A program made the translations under genes and the position numbers. A stretch of DNA of 64,000 bases from Collinsella sp. MSK.8.10 (GTDB lineage Bacteria; Actinomycetota; Coriobacteriia; Coriobacteriales; Coriobacteriaceae). The notes under the pieces were generated by a model. It was not told the DNA's origin and did not search any database. It was given only the letters and a program-made list of their open reading frames with translations. Shown here one piece after another: positions 45,004 to 52,450 of the stretch; position 1 is the stretch's first letter, and every line of letters begins with the position of its first letter. Location: the NCBI RefSeq assembly GCF_019041915.1, contig NZ_JAHPYF010000006.1:1-64000 (forward strand). Direction: 5' to 3'.

Positions 45004-45924
45004 ATGCCCAAACGATTACTGAACATGTCCGCATCCGATTTTGCCGCCACGTCACCCATGGATCTAAAACAGGCAATTCTGGCTTCCGAGGGACGTACCA
45101 TCATGGCGGAAAACGTACCCTCTTCCCAATTTCTCGGCGGCGTTACTAATGCAGAAATCGAACGTGCCGCAGGTGCCGACCTGCTTCTGTTTAACGCGCT
45201 CGATGTGTTCGATCCAGTTATTGCCGGTATTCCAGATGATCTCAATGAAAACCCGGTCACTTGGGTGAAGCGAGCATGCGGAAGGCCCATTGGCGTCAAT
45301 CTGGAGCCAGTTGATAACGAGGCAGAGATGTCTGAATCCCGAACGGAAATCCCCATGGGTCGTCGCGTCTCTCCCAAGACCTTAGAAAAGGCTAACGAAC
45401 TCGGATTTGATTTTATCTGCCTGACGGGCAACCCTGGAACCGGCGTCTCCAACGATGCAATCGCCCATTCGATTAAACTCTCCAAAGAGCATTTCAATGG
45501 CCTGGTCATAGCCGGAAAAATGCATGGAGCGGGCGTTGCAGAACCTGTCATGACGCTCGAAATTGCGCGCAAGTTTGTTGACCTCGGCGTCGATATCCTT
45601 CTCGTGCCAGCCCCCTACACCGTCCCTTGCTTCCAAGAAGCAGACCTGCGCGCCATCGTAGACTTTGTACGATCCCACAACGTAGGCAAGTCAATTGAAG
45701 AGAAGGTTCTCGTCATGGCGGCAAACGGGACGAGTCAAGACTCCTGCGACAGCGAGACCATTAAGAAAATAGGCCTTGCAGCAAAAGCAGCCGGCGCTGA
45801 CCTCCAACATATCGGGGACTCCATGAACGGTATTTGCCTACCCCAGAATATCTTCACGCTCGGACAAGCCCTTCGTGGATACAGGCATCAGATCGTCATG
45901 CTGAGCCGCTCTGTGATACGTTAA
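45004..45924 (+). CDS. Unassigned TIM-barrel-like protein linked to a PTS
   Basis: A 306-residue soluble protein. Alternating hydrophobic strands such as GADLLLFNA, RPIGVNLEPV, GFDFICLTGNPG, FNGLVIAGKMHG, GVDILLVPAPYT and KVLVMAANGTS suggest a (beta/alpha)8 barrel, reminiscent of phosphoenolpyruvate mutase or aldolase-like enzymes seen near PTS genes in Firmicutes. No catalytic assignment is made. ATG follows AAAGGAAGTAACA. It is divergent from the third EIICB and 72 bp upstream of a GntR regulator, so it probably acts on the phosphosugar delivered by that transporter. Confidence 0.75.
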   Translation: MPKRLLNMSASDFAATSPMDLKQAILASEGRTIMAENVPSSQFLGGVTNAEIERAAGADLLLFNALDVFDPVIAGIPDDLNENPVTWVKRACGRPIGVNLEPVDNEAEMSESRTEIPMGRRVSPKTLEKANELGFDFICLTGNPGTGVSNDAIAHSIKLSKEHFNGLVIAGKMHGAGVAEPVMTLEIARKFVDLGVDILLVPAPYTVPCFQEADLRAIVDFVRSHNVGKSIEEKVLVMAANGTSQDSCDSETIKKIGLAAKAAGADLQHIGDSMNGICLPQNIFTLGQALRGYRHQIVMLSRSVIR

Positions 45925-45996
45925 GGTTACCTTGCCCACGTTACATCCCGACTGAGGCAACCATCAGGTATAACCAACATGCAAACTGAGGCTCTA

Positions 45997-46716
45997 ATGC
46001 TCGATACACACGAAAAACGGCCACTCTATTTACAGCTCACCGACGCGCTGCTCAAGCAGATCGTCGATGAATATGAAGCAGACGATAAACTTCCAACAGA
46101 AATGGAACTCTGCGACGAATACGCCGTAAGCAGAACAACCGTCCGACTTGCCATGAGTGAGCTGGAGCGTCGTGGAAGTATCTATCGAATCCAAGGTAAG
46201 GGATCGTTTGTTGCACCGAAACGCGTTAGCGAGCTCAATTCACTTTTAGACTTTGACTTTGCAAGCCATTGCGATGGCGTTGATCCGGATGCCATCACCA
46301 AACATTTCGGCGGCCTCACATCAGGTCGTCCAATTTCCGTAATGATGCTCCAACAATTTGGATGTCAAAGTCGCGATGAAATTCAGCGTCTTGAATTGAC
46401 CTACGAACTTGAAGGCAGCTTCATAGGCGCTGATACGTTCTTCATTTCAAAGTCGCGCGTTCCGAATAACCAGTTAGATTTTCAGGCATTTAGCAGAATC
46501 ATGGACGACTTGTCCAAGTCTATCCAATCTGTTAGGGAAAGCTATAGAGCACGTCTGCTTAGCGATTCCGAAGCCAGTAATTATGGTGTTGCAAAACTTC
46601 CGGTCATCGAACTGACTCATTATGCTTACGACTCCGGAGGCAAACTAATCTCAATTGTCTGCCGCACCGTCTTAACTGGGCGAATCCCTTATCAAAACTT
46701 TATTTTCAAGTCCTAA
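45997..46716 (+). CDS. GntR/HutC-family regulator with UTRA domain
   Basis: A 239-residue regulator: the N-terminal GntR winged helix (LYLQLTDALLKQIVDEY, then LPTEMELCDEYAVSRTTVRLAM and RRGSIYRIQGKGSFV) and a C-terminal UTRA effector domain ending GGKLISIVCRTVLTGRIPYQNF. UTRA domains bind small ligands such as sugar phosphates. The start at 45997 has GAGG five bases upstream; an ATG 18 bp earlier is possible. It likely represses the divergent EIICB / TIM-barrel pair from the palindrome at 44940-44957. Confidence 0.88.
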   Translation: MLDTHEKRPLYLQLTDALLKQIVDEYEADDKLPTEMELCDEYAVSRTTVRLAMSELERRGSIYRIQGKGSFVAPKRVSELNSLLDFDFASHCDGVDPDAITKHFGGLTSGRPISVMMLQQFGCQSRDEIQRLELTYELEGSFIGADTFFISKSRVPNNQLDFQAFSRIMDDLSKSIQSVRESYRARLLSDSEASNYGVAKLPVIELTHYAYDSGGKLISIVCRTVLTGRIPYQNFIFKS

Positions 46717-46729
46717 TGTTCTTTTTCTT

Positions 46730-46869
46730 TTGTCTCGATCTGTAACACGTAGCCGAGTTTTTAAGTCCTAACCGTTACAGATCGAGACAAACAAGGTAGA
46801 CCCCGCCGAATTGTCTCAATCTGTAACACTAAGACCGGTTTTGGACGTCTAGATGTCACAGGTTGAGAC
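46730..46869. repeat. Two tandem copies of palindromic repeat Q
   Basis: 46730-46790 (TGTCTCGATCTGTAAC ... GTTACAGATCGAGACA) and 46811-46869 (TTGTCTCAATCTGTAAC ... GTCACAGGTTGAGAC). The second is more diverged. They follow the GntR gene. Confidence 0.82.
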
Positions 46870-46988
46870 GATTTGATAGTGGAGTCCTCATTTGCACGTC
46901 ATATCGCGTAGCGCTGACGCGCTGGTTTCCACAATGACAGGAGGTAAAAGTCCTCCCGCATCGCCCGTTGGCAATCCCGTAGCGCTAG

Positions 46989-47753
46989 CTAGCAAATGAC
47001 CTGCGTATGCTCCTCGATGGCGGCACGATCTTCGGCGGCGATGCCCGGCTCGCACACCACGGCGTCCAGGCTGTCCAGACGGCAGAAGGTGTAGAAGTCG
47101 CGCTTGCCAATCTTGCTGGAATCGGCGATCAGATAGCGCGAGTCGGCCTTGCTAAAGGCGAGCTGCTGGATGCGGCCCTCTTCCATGTTAGACGTAGACA
47201 CGTCGCCGTCCAAAATGCCGTTTGCGCCGATAAAGGCTGCGTCGATTCCCAGCGCGCGCAAGGTGTCCTCGGCCGTGGGGCCCACAAAGGCGGCAGTGCG
47301 GCGACGGTACACGCCGCCCACCAGGCACAGTTCGCAGTCTTCGCGCGCCTCGAGCAGGTTAAACACCGAAAGCGAATTGGTCACAATGCGCAGGCGAAAC
47401 GCCGGCAGCATCGAGGCCATCTGCTCAACCGTGGTGCCCGTGCCCAAAAAGATGGTCGAGCCTTCCTCGATAAGCTCCACAGAACGGCGCGCAATCTGCA
47501 ACTTTTCCTCGGCATGTTTCGTGCGCTTCTCGCTGTGCGAATACTCATGGCGTAGCATAGCGTGTGGACGGCTCTGCGCACTGCGGGCTCCGCCGTGCAC
47601 GCGCTCGATCTCGCCCAGGCTCGCAAGCTCCTCAAGGTCACGGCGGATCGTCATATCCGAGACACCTAACGCATCCGAAATCTCCTTGACCGAGACCGTT
47701 CCCTGTTCCTCGAGCAGCTGCCGAACCTTATCCTGTCGCTCCGCTTTAATCAC
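46989..47753 (-). CDS. lacR: DeoR-family regulator, LacR type
   Basis: A 254-residue DeoR-family repressor: HTH VSVKEISDALGVSDMTIRRDL and the RVHGGAR block, then the sugar-phosphate domain (LGTGTTVEQMASML, CLVGGVYRRRTAAFVG, ADSSKIGKRDF). In lactic acid bacteria LacR represses lacABCD and lacFEGX and is released by tagatose-6-phosphate; the presence of lacA, lacB, lacC and lacF here supports the same role. The start is GTG at 47751-47753 with GAGGA six bases upstream; the open frame extends nine codons further. It ends ~25 bp from a structured repeat region. Confidence 0.82.
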   Translation of the reverse strand: MIKAERQDKVRQLLEEQGTVSVKEISDALGVSDMTIRRDLEELASLGEIERVHGGARSAQSRPHAMLRHEYSHSEKRTKHAEEKLQIARRSVELIEEGSTIFLGTGTTVEQMASMLPAFRLRIVTNSLSVFNLLEAREDCELCLVGGVYRRRTAAFVGPTAEDTLRALGIDAAFIGANGILDGDVSTSNMEEGRIQQLAFSKADSRYLIADSSKIGKRDFYTFCRLDSLDAVVCEPGIAAEDRAAIEEHTQVIC

Positions 47754-47786
47754 GATGAGTCCTCGCTGTTCCACGCTCACGTCAAT

Positions 47787-47806
47787 TCAAACAATAACGA
47801 ACAAAT
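47787..47806. promoter_or_regulatory. Candidate LacR site upstream of lacR
   Basis: TTCAAACAATAACGAACAAA. Its decamer AAACAATAAC recurs upstream of lacF (31821-31830) and its GAACAAA upstream of lacA (inverse, 29967-29973). Confidence 0.4.
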
Positions 47807-47958
47807 TGTATCAGACTCGCGCGCGTCAAAAATGAACGCCCGCACAGCTCCAATCATCACTTTTTTGAGAAAAATATCCCCTGCTTTAGTGGGGTGTAGT
47901 GATAATCTCGCCTGTTCGCGCTACAGTTTGTCGGAAATACCTCGATGTTAGGAACCAA

Positions 47959-49011
47959 ATGATCACTTCCGAGCTTTTCGGCACCGCGCCGTGCGGTACC
48001 CCCGTTCATCGTTACACCCTCAACGGGCCCGAGATCTGCGTTCGCATTATGGACTATGGTGCCACCGTGTTGGGCATCGACGTGCCCGACATTCCCGGCA
48101 ACGTGCGCGATGTGGTGCTGGGCTTCGATAAGCTCGAGGATTACTTTGACAACCCCGCCTGCTTTGGCGCGACCATCGGCCCCGTGGCAAACCGCACCGC
48201 GGGCGCCACGATCACCATCGCCGGCACGGACTGGCATATGCCCGCCAACGAGGGCGCCAACAACCTGCACAGCGATCTTGAGCACGGTCTGCATAAACGC
48301 GTGTGGGACGTTGAGCTCGACGAGGCCCATAACGCCGTGCGCATGACCACCTCGCTTGAGGATGGCGAACTGGGCCTTCCCGGCAACCGCACCTTTACGG
48401 CCGTGTTTACCGTTACACGCACCGGCGTCTTTCGCATCGAGTATGGCTGCGAGAGCGACCGCGCCACCTACGTGTCCATGACCAACCACACGTACTTTAA
48501 CCTTGCCGGCCATAACGCCGGCATGGACTGCGAGCACTTCTTTGTTGCCAACGCTGCCCACTACCTGCCCATCAACGAGCAGAACATCCCCACCGGCGAG
48601 ATCGCTCCGGTCGAAGGCACGCCGTTTGACTTCCGTGAGCTGCGCCCCGTCGCTCCTGGCATGGAAGCCGACGACCCGCAGATTAAGCAGGCCCGTGGCT
48701 ACGATCACTGCCTGTGCATCGATGGCTATCAGTACGGCCGTAATCTGCGCCGCGCGATGCACGTCGAGGAGATGTGGACCGGTCGTGAGTTGGATTACTA
48801 CACCACCGCCCCGGGCGTGCAGCTCTACACCGGCAACTGGCTGGGCGACGAGCACGCCAAGGACGATGCCAACTATGGCTGGGGCGCCGGCTTTGCCCTC
48901 GAGGCAGAGATGTACCCTGACACGCCGCACCAGCCGCTGTTCCCGCAGGGCATTGTGGGCCCGGGTCACCCCTACAGCAATGTGATCGAATACCACTTTA
49001 TGAGGCACTAA
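47959..49011 (+). CDS. galM: Aldose 1-epimerase (galactose mutarotase)
   Basis: A 350-residue mutarotase interconverting alpha- and beta-galactose, supplying alpha-galactose to GalK. Conserved features: IGPVANRTAG, the catalytic His in MTNHTYFNLAGH, YDHCLCIDG, and the catalytic Glu region near GFALEAEMYPDTPHQP. ATG 47959 follows AGGAACCAA; the frame is open 20 codons upstream without a start site. It is divergent from lacR and closed by a hairpin resembling the galT terminator. Confidence 0.93.
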   Translation: MITSELFGTAPCGTPVHRYTLNGPEICVRIMDYGATVLGIDVPDIPGNVRDVVLGFDKLEDYFDNPACFGATIGPVANRTAGATITIAGTDWHMPANEGANNLHSDLEHGLHKRVWDVELDEAHNAVRMTTSLEDGELGLPGNRTFTAVFTVTRTGVFRIEYGCESDRATYVSMTNHTYFNLAGHNAGMDCEHFFVANAAHYLPINEQNIPTGEIAPVEGTPFDFRELRPVAPGMEADDPQIKQARGYDHCLCIDGYQYGRNLRRAMHVEEMWTGRELDYYTTAPGVQLYTGNWLGDEHAKDDANYGWGAGFALEAEMYPDTPHQPLFPQGIVGPGHPYSNVIEYHFMRH

Positions 49012-49035
49012 GCCCACAGCGCGACATATCGCACA

Positions 49036-49071
49036 GCAGCGCCCGCCGGCACCACCGCCGACGGGCGCTTT
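49036..49071 (+). terminator. Hairpin terminator after galM
   Basis: AGCGCCCG (49038-49045) pairs with CGGGCGCT (49062-49069), with an inner CGGC/GCCG stem. Core identical to the galK-galT terminator. Confidence 0.75.
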
Positions 49072-49076
49072 GCTAC

Positions 49077-49108
49077 CTAGTCATTGGGGACGTTCTTAAA
49101 TGACTAGT
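49077..49108. repeat. Dispersed repeat R2, partial copy overlapping a gene end
   Basis: TAGTCATTGGGGACGTTCTTAAATGACTAGT-type unit. Read on the minus strand its CTAGTCATTTAA supplies the last codons and the TAA stop of the EIIB gene that follows. Confidence 0.75.
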
Positions 49109-49575
49109 TGGATGGGGTCGGGATTGGAGCTGGGGAGGTAGCGAATTTCTAGTTCTATGCCGAGCTTTTGCAGCTCTTTGAGGGAGGCGACATCTGCGCC
49201 GTCTACGGCGACTGCGGGCGTTATGGGGTGCTTGCCCTCCCCTGCCTGCATATGGCCAATGCTGATCTTGGTGATCGGCACACCACCCTTAACCAGTGCG
49301 AGCGCATCCGTGGGCGACGCCACCATGATAAGAATCCATTGGCGCGGCGTTGCGGTATAAATGATGTCGACAGTCCTTTGCACCGAGAAAAACCGCGTCC
49401 AAACGCCTTCTGGCGCCGCCACCCTCATGGGTGCCCATTGGCGCGAATCCGCCGCGATCTCATCGTTGACGATCAGGACAAGGTTGGAACCAGTCGCCTC
49501 ATTCCACAGCTCAACGTCTTGCCCGTAAATAAATCGGTCATCGATGCGTGTGAGAAGAATCTTGGGTTGAGCCAT
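49096..49575 (-). CDS. Orphan mannose-family PTS EIIB with Tyr replacing the phosphorylated His
   Basis: A 159-residue protein of the mannose/sorbose/N-acetylgalactosamine EIIB family. The N-terminal active-site loop, normally RIDDRLIHGQ with the phosphorylated His, reads RIDDRFIYGQ: Tyr17 takes the place of His. The rest is well conserved (LVLIVNDEIAAD, ITKISIGHMQAGEGKHPITPAVAVDG). No EIIA, EIIC or EIID gene is nearby, so phosphotransfer is doubtful; a regulatory or vestigial role is more likely. Its last codons and stop come from a dispersed repeat, suggesting that the original C-terminus was altered. ATG 49573-49575 has a modest GGGG site. Confidence 0.85.
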   Translation of the reverse strand: MAQPKILLTRIDDRFIYGQDVELWNEATGSNLVLIVNDEIAADSRQWAPMRVAAPEGVWTRFFSVQRTVDIIYTATPRQWILIMVASPTDALALVKGGVPITKISIGHMQAGEGKHPITPAVAVDGADVASLKELQKLGIELEIRYLPSSNPDPIQLVI

Positions 49576-49732
49576 CGCTGCCCCATTCTCTTTGAGACCC
49601 GTAAGAGCAAGACATCACGTCTCCAATATTAGTGCATTTAAAGTGAGAAAAGCCGTCAGAACCCTTGCGCGGATGTGCGATGTCCCGTATCATAGACAGC
49701 CGTTGACGCCTCAGTTGCGTCATCATATGGCC

Positions 49733-49808
49733 GCCAGCGTAGCTCAGTTGGTAGAGCACCGCTCTCGTAAAGCGGGGGTCACCGGTTCGAGCCCGGTCGC
49801 TGGCTCCA
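49733..49808 (+). tRNA. tRNA-Thr (anticodon CGT)
   Basis: A 76-nt cloverleaf: acceptor GCCAGCG (49733-49739) with CGCTGGC (49798-49804), D-arm GCTC-AGTTGGTA-GAGC, anticodon loop CTCGTAA (anticodon CGT, reading ACG), T-arm ACCGG-TTCGAGC-CCGGT, and encoded CCA at 49806-49808. All DNA to the right of it looks accessory, so it may be an integration site. Confidence 0.96.
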
Positions 49809-49821
49809 TTGCATTAGTGCA

Positions 49822-49853
49822 GCTCAGAAGCGTAATTGCTTCTGGGCTTTTTT
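49822..49853 (+). terminator. Terminator of tRNA-Thr
   Basis: GCTCAGAAGC (49822-49831) pairs with GCTTCTGGGC (49838-49847), followed by six T. Bases 49854-50000 hold nothing recognisable. Confidence 0.88.
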
Positions 49854-50000
49854 GTTTTCGCGTCTCTTTCCTCCTTCTCCGAGGAGTGAAAAAGGGGTGA
49901 ATAACTTTTTTAACTGTTTTCCATAAATAGTTAGCATCATCCAACGTTCACATTAGATCGAACAACAATCCTGTTACGCATAGCCTAATTCCGCTGAGTA

Positions 50001-51038
50001 TCAGAGAAGAACGTCCGGATTATATGCATCCAGCTTCGCTTCTCCAGTCGCCAGTGACTCCTCCAGCCGGTCAGCATATTCAACAATAGAGCCGTAGAAC
50101 ATGGGAGTAAATCCGAACTTTTCGATAAAGAGGGGTTCCGCTTCGTCAATCCTCTTCTTGGCAACCGCGGCCTCATCCTTTTCATAGTACCCAGTGCCAG
50201 GAATCCGCTCGTTTGCCTGCGGCAAGCACTTAAGCTGCCTACACAAGCGCGCCGACCCCTTTGAAAGACCCATAAAGGTGATAGCACCAGAGATTACGCC
50301 ACCGACGCCCACAACTACCTTGCCAGCGGCATCCCCCACCGTCTGCTTTGTTATCTTGATACCCATGAAGCTCAAGAGCTTCTTCAGGATCGGATACCAA
50401 CTGGTCTTGGTTAGCGACTGGCGAGCGACCTTTTTCGCGACCGCCTCTTGGGCGTTTTTGGCGATTACGGTTAGCATCGAATTCGCGCTGCCTACACCCA
50501 TCATCACACCGAGCAACACTGCCATTTCGCAGAGAGTCTCGTCATCAACGTCGTCACATTCTTCAAAAAAGGTCTGCCAGCCATACAGGTATGCCAGTTT
50601 CTGCATAATCCTGAATGCGTGCACGTAGTATTGCGTAATATCGGCAGGAATGGTGCCCACCATCGCGACACCTCCGGGAAGACCCGCTGCAAAGGAAAAG
50701 GCGGTTGACTTCTTTGCCTCAAAATCAATTACTTCTCTAGCAATTCTATCGATCAGGCCCACATCGATTCCGGCGGTAACGGGGGTCGTTTCCACGGCAA
50801 ACTCGACGACATCTTTATGGACACCCTTCCTCCTCAGCTCCGAGCGGAGGAAATGGGGCCGATCAATTCTCACTCCCTTTAGCCGAGCAACTTTTTTCAT
50901 AAAGTCAATCAAAAATCTCTGGGCCTCCGCCAACTGCTCATCGCTCTTGTCTTTTAACTCTGCAAAAGCCGAATCAACGAGAACAGCGACCCCAAGGCCC
51001 TCGCCCACGTTTTTCTTTCCAAGCAGCCTGACGTCCAT
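50001..51038 (-). CDS. EcsC-like protein of unknown function
   Basis: A 345-residue protein with the EcsC-family core: AAGLPGGVAMVGTIPADITQYYVHAFRIMQKLAYLYGW (split here: LPGGVAMVG, then DITQYYVH and QKLAYLYGW, ~residues 120-160), followed by hydrophobic glycine-rich segments (VVVGVGGVISGAITFMGL). EcsC proteins are membrane-associated and poorly understood; some occur near defence or secretion genes. The start at 51036-51038 has GGAAGG upstream. An IS3-family element is inserted 17 bp upstream of the start, so its native promoter has been separated from the gene. First accessory gene after the tRNA. Confidence 0.78.
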   Translation of the reverse strand: MDVRLLGKKNVGEGLGVAVLVDSAFAELKDKSDEQLAEAQRFLIDFMKKVARLKGVRIDRPHFLRSELRRKGVHKDVVEFAVETTPVTAGIDVGLIDRIAREVIDFEAKKSTAFSFAAGLPGGVAMVGTIPADITQYYVHAFRIMQKLAYLYGWQTFFEECDDVDDETLCEMAVLLGVMMGVGSANSMLTVIAKNAQEAVAKKVARQSLTKTSWYPILKKLLSFMGIKITKQTVGDAAGKVVVGVGGVISGAITFMGLSKGSARLCRQLKCLPQANERIPGTGYYEKDEAAVAKKRIDEAEPLFIEKFGFTPMFYGSIVEYADRLEESLATGEAKLDAYNPDVLL

Positions 51039-51138
51039 ACAGCCTTCCAATCAATGACCTGTATCGTCTTTTCGGACACGCGTTCAAGAGGAACCTATTT
51101 TCCCCTAGAATGCAGGGCAACGGACGAAAGGACGAGCC

Positions 51139-51441
51139 ATGGCAAACCAGCCGGCGAAATACACCGACGAGTTCAGGCGCGAGACGGCCGGCTACATCAT
51201 CTCGACGGGCAGGCCCATCACCGAGTGCTGCGCCGAGCTCGGGCTGGATTCCAAGACGGTGAACAAGTGGGTGCAGGACCGCAGGCGCGAGCTTTCCGGC
51301 GGGCCCGACCCCAAGGCCGAGGACCGCGAGCCGCGCGAGGCCAGGAGGCGCATACGCGAGCTCGAGATGGAGAGCGCCTTCCTGAAAAAAGCCGCGGCCT
51401 TCTTCGCCAGAGAGCAGGGGTGGCCGCGCGCTACCGGCTGA
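51139..51441 (+). CDS. IS3-family transposase OrfA
   Basis: A 100-residue helix-turn-helix protein (KYTDEFRRETAGYIISTGR, CAELGLDSKTVNKWV) with a C-terminal Lys/Arg/Leu helix as in IS3 OrfA. A G-AAAAAA-G run at 51384-51391 in the overlap with orfB is a candidate -1 slippery site; a slip there would read directly into the OrfB frame to make the OrfAB transposase. ATG follows AAAGGA. Confidence 0.87.
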   Translation: MANQPAKYTDEFRRETAGYIISTGRPITECCAELGLDSKTVNKWVQDRRRELSGGPDPKAEDREPREARRRIRELEMESAFLKKAAAFFAREQGWPRATG

Positions 51442-52351
51442 TGCTGGCGGAGAAGGCCGAATACCCAATCACGCCCATGGCGAGGATCCTTTGCGTGAGC
51501 AGGTCGGGCTTCTACTCGTGGCTTTCCAACGGCTGCCCCGAAGACGACCGGTCGGCCGAGCGCGAGGCCGTGGGGCGCGTCTGGCTGGAGTCGGACCGCA
51601 GGTTCGGCGCGAGGTTCGCGGAGTGCTTCCTGCCCGCCGAGTTCTCCGGATTGACCCCGTATCGGGTGCGCAGGCTGATGCGCGGGCTGGGCATACGCGG
51701 CTGCACGCCAAACCGGCGCAAGCGCGCCGCGATTCCCGACCCCAAGGCCGAGCCCAGGCCCGACCTGGTGCGCCGCGACTTCACGAGCCCGGTCCCCACC
51801 TGCAAGCTCGTGGGCGGCATCGCCTACCTGCGCACCGGCGAGGGCCGGCTGCACCTGGCGACCGCGATCGACCTGAACACGCGCATGGTGGTCGGGTGGT
51901 CGCTGTCGGGCCGCATGACCGCCGACATCGCGGCGGCGGCGCTGGAATCCGCCAAATCGCGAGGATACGTGGCGGGCAACGCCATATTCCACACGGACCG
52001 CGGCGCGCAGCACGCCAGCAGGCTTCCGGCCGAATGGGCGCGCGGCAGCTTCCCGTGCGGCTTTCCTGCAGCCGCACGGGAAGCTGCCGCGACAACGCCG
52101 TCGCCGAGTCGTTCTTCGCCACGCTGAAGAACGAGATGCACTACCGCAGGCGATTCGCCACCGGGGCCGAGGCCAGGCACGCAGTCGTCGAGTTCATCGA
52201 GGCGTACTACAGCAGGCGGAGGCCGCATTCCTCGATAGGCTACAGGGTGCCGGCCGAAGCCATGGCCGACTTCTTCGAGCGGACCGATCCCAAGCCCGCC
52301 TTCTTCGAGCGGCCCGATCCCAAGCCCGACGCGATGCCTATGGCAGCATGA
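51420..52351 (+). pseudogene. IS3-family transposase OrfB, frameshifted
   Basis: The DDE transposase reads in one frame from VAARYRLMLAEK through FHTDRGAQHASRLPAEWARG (~52046), then must change frame to continue as SRTGSCRDNAVAESFFATLK to DAMPMAA (stop 52349-52351). The break coincides with a perfect 21-bp inverted repeat (52041-52061 with 52071-52091), so the catalytic Glu half is out of frame with the Asp half. The element is probably non-autonomous unless an unusual shift occurs. Confidence 0.8.
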
Positions 52352-52389
52352 TTCCTCTCAATTCCGTGTCCGAAATCTTGACACAGGTC

Positions 52390-52450
52390 AATGTGCGCCG
52401 CGCGGCCTATCGCGTTCTGCGACAGGCCGGACGCACGGGGTGACGCATAA
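52390..52450. other. Scrap of pre-existing sequence between two insertion sequences
   Basis: About 60 bp. On the minus strand it reads RASGLSQNAIGRAAH, resembling a helix-turn-helix of the kind found in IstA-like transposases. Too short to assign. Confidence 0.25.

Larger units (their letters stand above)
51056..52389 (+). mobile_element. IS3-family insertion sequence
   Basis: A ~1334-bp element with imperfect ~40-bp terminal inverted repeats: the left end GACCTGTATCG...TTTCGGACACG matches the complement of the right end GACCTGTGTCA...TTTCGGACACG, with further AGAGGAA identity inside. AAT flanks both ends (51053-51055 and 52390-52392) as a 3-bp target duplication. It contains orfA and a frameshifted orfB. 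Confidence 0.88.

Noticed and set aside
47857..49017. 386-codon minus-strand frame opposite galM
   Set aside because: Shadow frame; the plus strand encodes a complete mutarotase with its ribosome-binding site.
51054..52127. Reading the IS3 region as one 357-residue plus-strand protein from 51054
   Set aside because: The first ~120 codons are out of frame with OrfA, which is the real N-terminal protein; the frame only becomes meaningful at the OrfB start and breaks at the 52041-52091 palindrome.
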